From a virus, in IMG/VR virus record IMGVR_UViG_3300020020_000001, positions 16,171-80,170 of that record: a stretch of DNA of 64,000 nucleotides. The stretch is one strand, 5' to 3'. The notes under the pieces were generated by a model. It saw only the letters and a program-made list of their open reading frames with translations. It did no database searches and had not been told where the DNA came from. A program made the translations under genes and the position numbers. Positions 46,105 to 53,600 of the stretch are shown one piece after another. Position 1 is the stretch's first letter. Every line of letters starts with the position of its first letter.

Positions 46105-46829
46105 CCAATCGCACGTCGAGTACTATGCTGCGAGCTAATCCTAGTACCACCGAGGTCAGCACGCTGACCGGCAGAAGTACCAGCACTACGGCCAGCACTA
46201 CTACTAGCACTGAAACTGGTACGTCTATAGCTCAACCGTGGAAAGACAGTGCTAACAAGGTTCTTAACGATTTGCGCCTTGTTGACTAGCACCAATTCCA
46301 TACCACTGCCCTCACTTGCCTTCTTGATATCTTCCTTTGCCCGTTGTGAAGCAACCTTGATGCGAATGATTACCGTACTCACAAAGGCAGAAACAAAGGA
46401 ACCATTGAAGGTTCGACCATGCTCACGCGCAGGCTTGTAGACCTGCGCATTTGCCAAAGCCGTATCAAGTTGCAAGACGAGAGACATGTAGAGCATAAAC
46501 ACGCGCTCAATGTCATCATCAGTACCAAACACACTAACCTTGTTACCTTCGATCGTTACAGCAAAGCAACCAAAGGCGTGGCAAATCGCTTGTAGAAGTG
46601 AGTCTTTCCTATTTGGGTATGTACCAACGATCTTAAAGATACGATGCGAAGCGGTCAATGGCCGCTGCTCTTTAGCAGCGAGCATATCCTGCTCAATGCC
46701 ATGCTTCGTCATCAGATACGTGATCTTGTCAATGATCGAAGCACGTTCGTCTTCTGTCGTAGCTCTGTCTTCGGCCTTAACCATTAGTTTTTCGATGATT
46801 TCAAGCCACTTGTTATTAGGTTCTGTCAT
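46098..46829 (-). CDS. DUF2786-like protein (243 aa)
   Basis: The N-terminal 45 residues (WLEIIEKLMVKAEDRATTEDERASIIDKITYLMTKHGI) match the DUF2786 pattern. The middle is helical and Lys/Arg-rich; the C-terminus is Ser/Gly/Thr-rich (FSASSSAGRSAGTSAG) and unstructured. Such proteins occur in many actinophages and Streptomyces plasmids; function unknown. Confidence 0.7.
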   Translation of the reverse strand: MTEPNNKWLEIIEKLMVKAEDRATTEDERASIIDKITYLMTKHGIEQDMLAAKEQRPLTASHRIFKIVGTYPNRKDSLLQAICHAFGCFAVTIEGNKVSVFGTDDDIERVFMLYMSLVLQLDTALANAQVYKPAREHGRTFNGSFVSAFVSTVIIRIKVASQRAKEDIKKASEGSGMELVLVNKAQIVKNLVSTVFPRLSYRRTSFSASSSAGRSAGTSAGQRADLGGTRISSQHSTRRAIGS

Positions 46830-46848
46830 TTTGTATCACCTCTCCATT

Positions 46849-46902
46849 TTAGTGGTACAGTACCAAGCTAGTACTAGACTAGCATGATACAACGCCGCTA
46901 AG
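46849..46902 (-). terminator. Intergenic stem-loop (GCTAGT/ACTAGC)
   Basis: TTTAGTGGTACAGTACC and ATGATACAACGCCGCTAA arms around GCTAGT-actag-ACTAGC. A more diverged member of the family. Confidence 0.45.
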
Positions 46903-47356
46903 TGAAGTTTAATACTGCGTATTCACCAAAGTGTTGTATTGCTTTGTCGTCATATGCTTTGGCTGCAACCATTTCATTTTCAAACAGACCTATATTTATT
47001 CTTCTTCCGTCAACTTGTATACGAGCAATCCACTTTTTACGATCTTTCCGAAAAACAACACCCTTATATTTAGAAGATCGTCCTGATCTCTTTTGTCGAT
47101 TTGCAGCATTTTGTGATGTTGTTGCCGGTCGAAGATTAGCTCTTGTGTTATCTAGCCCGTCACCATTTACATGATCTACTTGAGCAAATCCAGTTATTAA
47201 CGTATGCATCAACTGTTTTCCATATGTTCCTACACTTCGTCCCGCGTAGAATTTGTTATATCCTTTCTTAGCGTGCCACTTATATTGAACAACCAGGTCG
47301 TAGTCTTCGTCATCTACGATGGCTTGCTGTCCTTGTGTTAGTGGAATAAATCGCAT
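46898..47356 (-). CDS. HNH homing endonuclease with AP2 domain
   Basis: The start is placed at MRFIPLTQGQQAIVDDED (47356). HNH core QVDHVNGDGLDNTRANLR is followed by an AP2 domain from about 100 (GRSSKYKGVVFRKDRKKW, INIGLFENEMVAAKAYDD). AP2-HNH proteins are mobile homing endonucleases in phages. It inserts between small genes with repeated hairpins on both sides. Confidence 0.85.
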   Translation of the reverse strand: MRFIPLTQGQQAIVDDEDYDLVVQYKWHAKKGYNKFYAGRSVGTYGKQLMHTLITGFAQVDHVNGDGLDNTRANLRPATTSQNAANRQKRSGRSSKYKGVVFRKDRKKWIARIQVDGRRINIGLFENEMVAAKAYDDKAIQHFGEYAVLNFT

Positions 47357-47386
47357 CACGGCCTCTTTAGTCAAATTGTACCGCGT

Positions 47387-47406
47387 CCTGTGGGTTAGCC
47401 CACAGG
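47387..47406. terminator. CCTGTGGG hairpin
   Basis: CCTGTGGG-TTAG-CCCACAGG: the octamer of this genome and its reverse complement form a perfect 8-bp stem with a 4-base loop, between two minus-strand genes. Confidence 0.6.
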
Positions 47407-47422
47407 GCACGATACAATGTCA

Positions 47423-47590
47423 CTAAAAGGCTTTGTATAGTCGATTGGTTAAAATAACCCACTTTGTGGCGTCGTGATGCTTAGTGAGAGCATAAAGATG
47501 TTCTTTTAGAAACCTCAACAAGTCGATTTCCTGAGCATCTGGTGGCATTTCTTCTTTGTCGATCAATTCAATTTCTACAAGGTATTTCAT
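47423..47590 (-). CDS. Small hypothetical protein (55 aa)
   Basis: ORF MKYLVEIELIDKEEMPPDAQ then a helical half (FLKEHLYALTKHHDATKW). Starts right after the stop of the Cys-rich gene. Function unknown. Confidence 0.5.
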   Translation of the reverse strand: MKYLVEIELIDKEEMPPDAQEIDLLRFLKEHLYALTKHHDATKWVILTNRLYKAF

Positions 47591-47965
47591 TTACATTCCA
47601 TGTGTTGGACAGTGTTGCGCACCACAAGTGATGACTCCGATTCCAACATCTGCCTCACAGCAAGGTGTGTCACAAGTGCAGATCTCAGTCTCTTGTGGCG
47701 GAAGATCAACACATGCCTGACAGATTTCGTGCTCGCAGTCATCGCATAGCCCATCATCGGCTGCTATATGACCAGTTTTGCTAAGTTTAGCACACGCACA
47801 ACACAGATTACAGAGAGGGAGTCCCATTCGTGCGAACTCTCTATCCTCACAGATGTAACACCCGTTACGATGTACCTTCTGTGTCGTCACTGGAACATTG
47901 TCTAGAAGAAAATACGCAGGATCATTCGGTCTCTGATGCATCCGTGGTGTGCTGTGACTGGTCAT
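47591..47965 (-). CDS. Cysteine-rich zinc-finger-like protein (124 aa)
   Basis: About 19 Cys residues in CxxC pairs: CYICEDRE, CNLCCACAK, CDDCEHEICQAC, CTCDTPCC. They probably bind three or more zinc ions. Possible RNA or protein binding. No known family. Confidence 0.55.
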   Translation of the reverse strand: MTSHSTPRMHQRPNDPAYFLLDNVPVTTQKVHRNGCYICEDREFARMGLPLCNLCCACAKLSKTGHIAADDGLCDDCEHEICQACVDLPPQETEICTCDTPCCEADVGIGVITCGAQHCPTHGM

Positions 47966-48161
47966 TTACCTCATCCTTCGTCGGAGTAGGGTTGTTGAGC
48001 CGATCGCGCGCAGTGACGGCATCATTGATGTTGTCATACTCAGTGTACTTATACTCAGTCTTTTCACCATTCAGTACCGCTTGCCATTCATCGCTATCAA
48101 CAACGCGGAACTTCTTAGTGAGATTGGTGTTACTGAACGGATACAATGCAACATATGACAT
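47922..48161 (-). CDS. Hypothetical protein (79 aa)
   Basis: MSYVALYPFSNTNLTKKFRV, then WQAVLNGEKTEYKYTEYDN and an acidic tail. Overlaps the Cys-rich gene start by 44 bp. No motif. Confidence 0.45.
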   Translation of the reverse strand: MSYVALYPFSNTNLTKKFRVVDSDEWQAVLNGEKTEYKYTEYDNINDAVTARDRLNNPTPTKDEVNDQSQHTTDASETE

Positions 48162-48163
48162 TA

Positions 48164-48376
48164 TTACTCCTCAAATATGAAACCATAAGTTAGAAACCAC
48201 TTAGCTAGGTAAGCATCACGGAATCTACGTCTACGTTCTAATTCTGCATTACGTAAGTCTCTATAGCGAACTATGTGTAAGTATTTTCTCTTACGTTTGT
48301 TTTCCTTACACCATTGGCCGATCCTGACCATACATGCCCTACATTCAACACTTAGGCCAGGATCGTCCAAATTCAC
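48164..48376 (-). CDS. Small basic protein (70 aa)
   Basis: CRACMVRIGQWCKENKRKRK near residue 12 is a zinc-like Cys pattern, followed by a basic helix (DLRNAELERRRRFRDAYLAK). Nucleic-acid binding is possible. Confidence 0.5.
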   Translation of the reverse strand: MNLDDPGLSVECRACMVRIGQWCKENKRKRKYLHIVRYRDLRNAELERRRRFRDAYLAKWFLTYGFIFEE

Positions 48377-48633
48377 TACCGTTCCTTTTGTTGTGATGGA
48401 TGCTCGCCACGAGAGCGGAGCAGCATTTCTAAACGATCAACTCTAGCTTTCGCTTTGTCGAGTCGTTCTTGTTGTTTAGTGAGTCTTTGTGCCGTCCGGA
48501 ATTTCTCTACAATTACTGGATCGTTACCACACGTGTTGCAAAAGCCTGGTGGTCGACCACGTCGAGCTGGAATTGCATAGACTTCCTGACAGGCATTGCA
48601 AAACAGCATCATGTTGTCATGCTTTTCTGTCAT
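48376..48633 (-). CDS. Small zinc-ribbon protein (85 aa)
   Basis: LFCNACQEVYAIPARRGRPPGFCNTC is a four-Cys zinc ribbon, followed by a coiled coil (KQQERLDKAKARVDRLEMLL). Abuts the next gene stop. Possible DNA-binding dimer. Confidence 0.55.
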   Translation of the reverse strand: MTEKHDNMMLFCNACQEVYAIPARRGRPPGFCNTCGNDPVIVEKFRTAQRLTKQQERLDKAKARVDRLEMLLRSRGEHPSQQKER

Positions 48634-48654
48634 TTTTCATCCATTCGTTTTGTT

Positions 48655-48706
48655 TGAATGAACAGCACGGCACTCACTATGGGTGAGTGCCATACAGATC
48701 ATTCAT
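48655..48706 (-). terminator. Intergenic stem-loop (GGCACTCAC/GTGAGTGCC)
   Basis: 9-bp stem GGCACTCAC-TATGG-GTGAGTGCC with outer GAATGA/TCATTC arms, just after the stop of the 48703 gene (overlap). Confidence 0.5.
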
Positions 48707-48873
48707 CTCTGGGTTGTACTCTCTTTCAGTGGATCCTTTTTGAGGGAAAGACACAATCTCTCAATCTGGTTTAGTCGCTCTTGCGCGGACATGGTTACAT
48801 TCACGGTGATAATGCTTAGAACCTGACTCGCTAGTGTAGCCTTTCCGTCTTCTAAACCGCCATGATAAGTCAT
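48703..48873 (-). CDS. Small hypothetical protein (56 aa)
   Basis: ORF MTYHGGLEDGKATLASQVLS, then a polar helix (SAQERLNQIERLCLSLKKD). Overlaps the upstream stop (ATGACTT) by 4 bp. Function unknown. Confidence 0.5.
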   Translation of the reverse strand: MTYHGGLEDGKATLASQVLSIITVNVTMSAQERLNQIERLCLSLKKDPLKESTTQR

Positions 48874-49088
48874 GGTACCTTCTTCTCCACACTGTAGATG
48901 CGGATATCAGACAATCTAATTGCCTTCAGCATTCTACGACGCTTGAACCAGCGAGTCCACAAGAACAATGTGGTATTCTTCTTGTCGCGCGTCTCTTCGA
49001 TAATGTCACTAAAAATCTCAACTGCACCATCGATTTTCGTTATTACATATCGAACCGAAGGATCATATTTTATTGGATCACTTTTCAT
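48870..49088 (-). CDS. Hypothetical protein (72 aa)
   Basis: Start at MKSDPIKYDPSVRYVITK (49088), after GGAGGTATT. Mixed fold with a basic segment (TRWFKRRRMLKAIRLSD). Overlaps the upstream gene by 4 bp. Confidence 0.5.
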   Translation of the reverse strand: MKSDPIKYDPSVRYVITKIDGAVEIFSDIIEETRDKKNTTLFLWTRWFKRRRMLKAIRLSDIRIYSVEKKVP

Positions 49089-49387
49089 AATACCTCCGGA
49101 ACAAAGGTATAAGTCCAACTATGCCATAGCTTATCAGTTGGTAGATGACCCAAATCATAGCTCGGATTCAGTTTAGCGTGGATCTCTTCACCTTCACGCC
49201 GAAGTGTCCAAACTGCATTCATAAGAAACCACCCACCACGTTCCTCTTGGTTTTTCAGAATGGTTTCTAGTCGCTCGCGCTCGATGCGCTTTTCTACTTC
49301 ACCATACTGGTTATAATGCACGTAGTGCGTAAAATTTTCTGGAGTGGAGGTTTCTGTGTCAGTTTCCTGACGGTCTAAATTATCCAC
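49085..49387 (-). CDS. Hypothetical protein (100 aa)
   Basis: Acidic N-terminus, then a helix (YGEVEKRIERERLETILKNQEER) and a beta-rich end (WHSWTYTFVPEVL). No motif. Overlaps the upstream small ORF end. Confidence 0.45.
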   Translation of the reverse strand: MDNLDRQETDTETSTPENFTHYVHYNQYGEVEKRIERERLETILKNQEERGGWFLMNAVWTLRREGEEIHAKLNPSYDLGHLPTDKLWHSWTYTFVPEVL

Positions 49388-49541
49388 GTTTCATCTGCTT
49401 TCGTGAACACTGAGTGCACGTTCTTGCTTGCACAGTAGCTTTGTTCTTGAAATACTCAAGGTTGCCGGCCGAGTAGTCATCCATACTTACTCGGACGACG
49501 CGCCACGGGCCCCAATTGCGATGAAAGAGAAAATGAATCAT
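49380..49541 (-). CDS. Small protein (53 aa) with CxxC
   Basis: ORF MIHFLFHRNWGPWRVVRVSM, then YFKNKATVQARTCTQCSRKQ. The ATG overlaps the upstream TGA. CTQC could bind metal. Function unknown. Confidence 0.5.
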   Translation of the reverse strand: MIHFLFHRNWGPWRVVRVSMDDYSAGNLEYFKNKATVQARTCTQCSRKQMKRG

Positions 49542-49735
49542 TTGTCAATCTCAAACTGCAAAATTGGCTCCTCAATTGTATCAGCAACGAAGGAAACCAT
49601 ATCGTGCCCATCTTCTAGCCAAGCGAGTTGATTCACCATTGCTTCTGTTACAGTTTTGGCTTCATACGCTGCTAGGTCAGTGTCATCAATGTAAAAATGA
49701 CCCTTCAGTGTCACATTTACCTTATGCTTAGCCAT
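49538..49735 (-). CDS. Hypothetical protein (65 aa)
   Basis: Start MAKHKVNVTLKGHFYIDD (49735) after TAAGGAGAAAA. Small beta strand followed by an acidic helix (AMVNQLAWLEDGHDMVSFVADT). Resembles a small regulator fold, but no clear family. Confidence 0.5.
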   Translation of the reverse strand: MAKHKVNVTLKGHFYIDDTDLAAYEAKTVTEAMVNQLAWLEDGHDMVSFVADTIEEPILQFEIDK

Positions 49736-49801
49736 TTTTCTCCTTATAGCAACTAATTGAACACTACCACCCTGCCCCGTGGACAGGATGATAGAATTCA
49801 A

Positions 49802-50161
49802 TCAGGCAGGTACCCAATTTTCATTGGTATTTTCGATATGGTCGGATCGCATCCTAGGATCAACATGCGAGACTACCCGCTCATATCCGAGCTTGATAAT
49901 AAGCCGTCGACGAACTTCGACCTGTACTGGCATACCGGCAGCCTTATCAACTTCGAGTCGGATACCGTGACGTTCCCGCGACTCTTTGCGCATCGCGTTT
50001 GTCTCGCGCACCCACTCTTCGGCTGATGTCAGCCCTGTGGGACCAATGGCAAACACCCGAATAGGTTCCGTGAAATAGAACTTGTACTGCGGGTCGACAT
50101 CAAATGCCGGTTCTCGGTTGAACGCATAGTACTCATACTCATATTCGGCTTTTGTTTTCAT
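49802..50161 (-). CDS. Hypothetical protein (119 aa)
   Basis: Start MKTKAEYEYEYYAFNREP (50161), after AAAGGACACAAA. Mixed fold, with EWVRETNAMRKESRERHGIRLE in the middle and KLGYERVVSHVDPRM near the end. No motif. Confidence 0.5.
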   Translation of the reverse strand: MKTKAEYEYEYYAFNREPAFDVDPQYKFYFTEPIRVFAIGPTGLTSAEEWVRETNAMRKESRERHGIRLEVDKAAGMPVQVEVRRRLIIKLGYERVVSHVDPRMRSDHIENTNENWVPA

Positions 50162-50190
50162 TTTGTGTCCTTTGTGTCCGATTTGTTCAG

Positions 50191-50224
50191 CTAGGTACCT
50201 TATGCGTAAGCGCAAGGTACCTAG
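50191..50224 (-). terminator. Perfect hairpin CTAGGTACCTT/AAGGTACCTAG
   Basis: 11-bp perfect inverted repeat with a 12-base loop. It precedes the gene at 49802-50161 and sits in a GC-variable spacer that runs to 50404. Confidence 0.6.
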
Positions 50225-50404
50225 ATCAACCATCGGCACACTTTCCAGTATATCACGGTTCCGAATAAATTCAAGACGCACCCTGTACCCTGTACTGAGA
50301 CCCACGAAACCGCTTTTCGGCCGGCAGCGTGCTGCACAGCGGGCTAGTGGGCCATCCTCGCGCCGGTCGTGCGGTGCGCGCGACCAGGCGAGGTGAACGA
50401 CCGT
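50225..50404. other. Intergenic stretch with no minus-strand gene
   Basis: GC-rich spacer (CGGCCGGCAGCGTGCTGCACAGC and similar short inverted motifs). An open plus-strand frame is seen but has no support. No feature identified. Confidence 0.3.
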
Positions 50405-50587
50405 TTAGGTGAACATAGTTGAATCTGGCGTAAATGTTATATCAATATTCGCACTCTCTAAGGAAGCACGAAAATTTCTGAACTTATCGACTGTTGGCAC
50501 AACACCAACACCAATAATTTCGCCATCCATGTATAACTTGTAAGGAACCGTGCCATCTTTAATGTTGTACCTAACGCTCAGAATCAT
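50405..50587 (-). CDS. Small hypothetical protein (60 aa)
   Basis: MILSVRYNIKDGTVPYKLYM, a beta hairpin protein; the start overlaps the CPVC gene stop by 17 bp. No motif. Confidence 0.45.
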   Translation of the reverse strand: MILSVRYNIKDGTVPYKLYMDGEIIGVGVVPTVDKFRNFRASLESANIDITFTPDSTMFT

Positions 50588-50750
50588 TACGCTTTACCCG
50601 TCCTTTATGCGGTACCTCCGCATATCTGGTAAGACCACCATCAACGATGCGCTTTCGCCTATCTATGCACTTAGCGCCAGGAATAGCAGGACAAACTGGA
50701 CACTGACCATACCAGGACCAATCTGTTCGTCCCCTAATTCGTACCGTCAT
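50571..50750 (-). CDS. Zinc-finger protein (59 aa)
   Basis: CPVCPAIPGAKCIDRRKR and a beta strand tail: a pattern (CPxCPAxPGxxC) common in short actinophage proteins. It overlaps the genes on both sides. Possibly nucleic-acid binding. Confidence 0.55.
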   Translation of the reverse strand: MTVRIRGRTDWSWYGQCPVCPAIPGAKCIDRRKRIVDGGLTRYAEVPHKGRVKRNDSER

Positions 50751-50973
50751 AGTGCTTTCCCCGCCATTTTAACCACCTTAGTTCTGGATCAGTGAGAATG
50801 TAGATTGCGCCACACTCTTTACAAGTCTTCATATATTCTGAATATTCATAAGAATGCACACCATAAGAACATCCGGTGATATGCGAATCAGGACTTAGCA
50901 AGGCAAGAAGGTGCATCGTCTTTTTGACGTGCTCAGCCCGCTGATTTCTTTTCTTTCTTAGTCTACTAGACAT
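50734..50973 (-). CDS. Hypothetical zinc-ribbon-like protein (79 aa)
   Basis: Start MSSRLRKKRNQRAEHVKKT (50973) after AGAGAGGCAGATT. A basic helix, then CKECGAIYILTDPELRWLKW. Function unknown. Confidence 0.5.
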   Translation of the reverse strand: MSSRLRKKRNQRAEHVKKTMHLLALLSPDSHITGCSYGVHSYEYSEYMKTCKECGAIYILTDPELRWLKWRGKHYDGTN

Positions 50974-51003
50974 AATCTGCCTCTCTAAGTAAACAGCCCG
51001 ACC

Positions 51004-51024
51004 CCTGTGGGTTATGCCCACAGG
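51004..51024. terminator. CCTGTGGG hairpin
   Basis: CCTGTGGG-TTATG-CCCACAGG hairpin between 50973 and the stop of the next gene at 51040. Confidence 0.6.
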
Positions 51025-51039
51025 AACCAGACAGATCAC

Positions 51040-51462
51040 TCAGATTTCAATTTCTGCTACTTGCTCAGCGGTCAGGTGACCATACTCAACAATATCTTGG
51101 CGGACGGCTTTTTCAAATTCATCGATGTTGCTGGTGAAATTGTGGTAAACCTTGTCACCGAGCAAATCGTTGAAGCCGAGTACCTCATTGGCTGCATCTT
51201 GAAATAGCATCCAATTGCCATCCTTGTCGACGGCATTCCAAAGAGTTGGCCCACCATCGATAGGCTTGCGCAATCGGTTGGAAAGGCTCAATGCCCATCC
51301 ACCGAAACAATAATACGTGTTGCAAGTCAAGCCATCACCATCAATATCATAGTTGGTCGCCCAACCAAGCTGACTCCAATGAGCCAAATCTTCACGAATA
51401 GCCTTGAAGACAAGATCAACTAGCTCCATGTTCGGCGTCGCGGCTGGTACATTATTTTCCAT
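51040..51462 (-). CDS. Hypothetical protein (140 aa)
   Basis: Start MENNVPAATPNMELVDLVF (51462) after AAAGGAGATTACAAA. Contains CNTYYCFGGWALSLSNRL and a helical end. Similar proteins occur in many actinophages without assigned role. Confidence 0.55.
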   Translation of the reverse strand: MENNVPAATPNMELVDLVFKAIREDLAHWSQLGWATNYDIDGDGLTCNTYYCFGGWALSLSNRLRKPIDGGPTLWNAVDKDGNWMLFQDAANEVLGFNDLLGDKVYHNFTSNIDEFEKAVRQDIVEYGHLTAEQVAEIEI

Positions 51463-51479
51463 TTTGTAATCTCCTTTGT

Positions 51480-51535
51480 TAGTTGTGCAGCACCAAGCAT
51501 TGCCCACAGGCAATGCATGATGCAACGCAACTAGG
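51480..51535 (-). terminator. Intergenic stem-loop, TTAGTTGTGCAGCACC type
   Basis: Outer arms TTAGTTGTGCAGCACC and ATGATGCAACGCAACTA, inner stem GCATTGCC-CACA-GGCAATGC. Confidence 0.6.
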
Positions 51536-51755
51536 CTTTTGGTTCCCACCACAATGGTAGAAAACGATCACCTGTGATCGCACTCCTAGTGAGGTATTCA
51601 TCCAATTCTTTGATTAGTTCTACTAGCTTGAACGAATCATTGCCATACTCACCAGTAGTGAAATACAAAACGTTGTCGTTGGAATTATCCACCTTGTACT
51701 TGATAGTGGCAACAAGACCACGAATCCTGGTGAGTGCCAGTGTTGCATCATACAT
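51531..51755 (-). CDS. Hypothetical protein (74 aa)
   Basis: Start MYDATLALTRIRGLVATI (51755) after GGAGGAATAAA. Helix plus beta; no motif. Confidence 0.5.
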   Translation of the reverse strand: MYDATLALTRIRGLVATIKYKVDNSNDNVLYFTTGEYGNDSFKLVELIKELDEYLTRSAITGDRFLPLWWEPKA

Positions 51756-51769
51756 TTTATTCCTCCATT

Positions 51770-51823
51770 TAGTTGTGCAGCACAACGCTCAGGCTGCCCT
51801 GAACATGATGCAACGCAACTAAT
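51770..51823 (-). terminator. Intergenic stem-loop, TTAGTTGTGCAGCAC type
   Basis: Outer arms TTAGTTGTGCAGCAC and ATGATGCAACGCAACTAA, inner stem TCAGG-ctgc-CCTGA. Same family as 51480 and 52052. Confidence 0.6.
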
Positions 51824-52031
51824 CTAGGGCTTGCTTCTTTTGGTGTGCCTGTGCGTATAGTTCTTGGAAAGTCTTAGCCACTAAGTTGACCGCAGCATCT
51901 TGCCTGTGGTCATTTCCTTGCGTAACGATAGCTGACAATAGATCGTCTGGTACCAACACTGATTTGGTAACTGGCCGAATCTTGCCTGGTATCTTGATTG
52001 AGAGATCTACCCGAAACCAAGCTTTAGACAT
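51819..52031 (-). CDS. Small hypothetical protein (70 aa)
   Basis: Start MSKAWFRVDLSIKIPGKI (52031) after AAGGAATTTTAAG. A beta N-terminus and an acidic helix. No motif. Confidence 0.5.
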   Translation of the reverse strand: MSKAWFRVDLSIKIPGKIRPVTKSVLVPDDLLSAIVTQGNDHRQDAAVNLVAKTFQELYAQAHQKKQALD

Positions 52032-52051
52032 CTTAAAATTCCTTCCATACA

Positions 52052-52107
52052 TTTAGTTGTGCAGCACCATGTCTGTGTTCCCACAGGCATGATGCAACGC
52101 AACCAAG
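52052..52107 (-). terminator. Intergenic stem-loop, TTAGTTGTGCAGCACC type
   Basis: Outer arms TTAGTTGTGCAGCACC and ATGATGCAACGCAACCA, inner CTGTG-ttcc-CACAG (contains CCCACAGG). Confidence 0.6.
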
Positions 52108-52108
52108 C

Positions 52109-52408
52109 TTAGTGAATACTACGAAAGTCCTCAAAATTCGCCTTCAACTGCCACTGTTCTGGCAGACCACCACCATTTGACATAATTTCGTCGAATGCTC
52201 TGAATTGCAAAATGAATGCCGCAGTAGCGCGGCCAGCAATGCGCTGGTCATCTGCATTCCAGGCTAACGATAGAAGCTCGCGGAGTCTGGTGAGTCGGTC
52301 TGTTGTAGAGATTTCTTGAACTCTTCGTACTTTTGCAGGTTCGCCTGACGACTGGCCATCTGCTGACTCAATCGACTGGTTTTCTTGGTTTCCACCATTA
52401 TCAACCAT
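52109..52408 (-). CDS. Hypothetical protein (99 aa), overlapping frame
   Basis: ATG start at 52408, lying 145 bp inside the upstream gene in another frame. N-terminus hydrophilic (MVDNGGNQENQSIESADGQ), C-terminus helical. No ATG nearer the stop is available in frame. Either a true overlapping gene or an unusual long overlap; no motif. Confidence 0.4.
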   Translation of the reverse strand: MVDNGGNQENQSIESADGQSSGEPAKVRRVQEISTTDRLTRLRELLSLAWNADDQRIAGRATAAFILQFRAFDEIMSNGGGLPEQWQLKANFEDFRSIH

Positions 52409-52575
52409 TGTACCATGTCTCTTTCTACTCTGACATGTTCATTCCAAAGTTGTGTTGCGTTCCAGCCACTGAGCCCACAGGTGCAGGTCAGAATCTTGCG
52501 AAAGAGTCCTGCCTTCCTACTGTATACATTGTGCTCATAAGCGCTGGTTTTCCAATCATCTGGCACATATGCCAT
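52264..52575 (-). CDS. Hypothetical protein (103 aa)
   Basis: Start MAYVPDDWKTSAYEHNVY (52575) after AGGAGAAGT. CTCGLSGWNATQ and a polar helical end (MASRQANLQKYEEFKKSLQQTD). No motif. Confidence 0.5.
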   Translation of the reverse strand: MAYVPDDWKTSAYEHNVYSRKAGLFRKILTCTCGLSGWNATQLWNEHVRVERDMVQWLIMVETKKTSRLSQQMASRQANLQKYEEFKKSLQQTDSPDSASFYR

Positions 52576-52674
52576 ACTTCTCCTAATATAGTTACTGTCC
52601 ATTATTAGTCGAATAGCACGACTGCCGACACTCGAATCGCGTCGGCAATCATACAAAACGGCCAATTAACTGTC

Positions 52675-53001
52675 CTACTGAGCTTCGTATTCACTCTTGT
52701 TTTTGATCTTGACTTCCTTATCTGGAAGGTCGGCAAGGAAACTTCCGAATCCATCAGTGCGCACTTGCACCTTTTCCAGATCTAACCGACGCTTCTTGAT
52801 TTCTGTATCGCGAAGGTATCCAACAATCTCAGCGTCGCTATTGTCTTCTTGCACCTTTTCGAGGTCGGCCTGCCAATCATACATCTTGACACGCTCGACT
52901 AGCTCGATCACCTCATTGTAATACTCATTTTCATCAGGAATTGCTAGGTTCCTGACTAGAATGTAGAATTCGCGCCGGTCAATTGGACCCTTGATTACCA
53001 T
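52675..53001 (-). CDS. Hypothetical protein (108 aa)
   Basis: MVIKGPIDRREFYILVRNLA, acidic and helical (VIELVERVKMYDWQADLEKVQED). No motif recognised. Confidence 0.5.
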   Translation of the reverse strand: MVIKGPIDRREFYILVRNLAIPDENEYYNEVIELVERVKMYDWQADLEKVQEDNSDAEIVGYLRDTEIKKRRLDLEKVQVRTDGFGSFLADLPDKEVKIKNKSEYEAQ

Positions 53002-53300
53002 TTTATTGGTTCTCTTTCCGTTTCATTGTTATAGAAACAACACCCTCATTGTGCGCGGTATTATAAATACCGTACAAAATGTCGAGCGCCTCCCGGTACG
53101 GAAGATCTCCCCACAGGGACGCCCGACCTGTCTGCCATTCTACCACTAGGTCATATTTCACGCAACCCTCCCGACTTTTTGGACTAAGTCCAATACTTGA
53201 GGACTATTAGCCCATACCACGCCTAAGGGGCGAATCGGATATACTCCATTTGCGGAATATGTCCAATTCGCCCCACTATGACATGCTAGCTATACTGCTT
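53002..53300 (-). other. Gene-free stretch with repeat element and hairpin
   Basis: Holds CGGTATTATAAATACCG (53056-53072), a CCCACAGG site (53110), one copy of the CCGACTTTTTGG element (53170-53205) and a long hairpin GGGGCGAATCGG.../...CCAATTCGCCCC (53228-53275). A D-loop-like GTGGTAGAATGGCAGACAG is present near 53130-53150 on the minus strand but no full tRNA. Confidence 0.4.
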
Positions 53301-53438
53301 TTATTGGTTATTTGGGTCTTTCCGTCGATCGGCCCGTTCCTGGTCCTTGCGCAAGCGCTCTAAGTCTTCCTGCCTGCGCCGTTGGTTTTCCCGTTCAGCC
53401 TCTTGACGTCGAGCCGTTTCGTCATCTTTGTCTGACAT
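53301..53438 (-). CDS. Small charged protein (45 aa)
   Basis: ORF MSDKDDETARRQEAERENQR, then RRQEDLERLRKDQERADRR: a continuous charged helix. Preceded by GAAAGGTATTACAATAA, the same leader as the gene at 53496. Confidence 0.5.
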   Translation of the reverse strand: MSDKDDETARRQEAERENQRRRQEDLERLRKDQERADRRKDPNNQ

Positions 53439-53495
53439 TTATTGTAATACCTTTCAATTCTTCAATTATTTCGTACTATTTACTTGTTCTTCTTT

Positions 53496-53600
53496 TCATT
53501 CGCTCGACGTTCGCGCAGCCTCATTCGCTCGGCGGGTTTCTAGTGCTTTCTGCGCCGAATCACGTGCTGCGCGTGCTCTGTTTTCGTCTTTCTCTGCCAT
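53496..53600 (-). CDS. Small charged protein (34 aa)
   Basis: ORF MAEKDENRARAARDSAQKAL then ETRRANEAARTSSE. Related in style and leader sequence to 53301-53438. Possibly a tandem duplicate. Confidence 0.45.
   Translation of the reverse strand: MAEKDENRARAARDSAQKALETRRANEAARTSSE

Noticed and set aside
45863-46210. Long 115-codon version of the 57-residue gene
   Set aside because: It would include an intergenic stem-loop and the end of the DUF2786-like gene; the TTG start at 46036 has a good ribosome-binding site.
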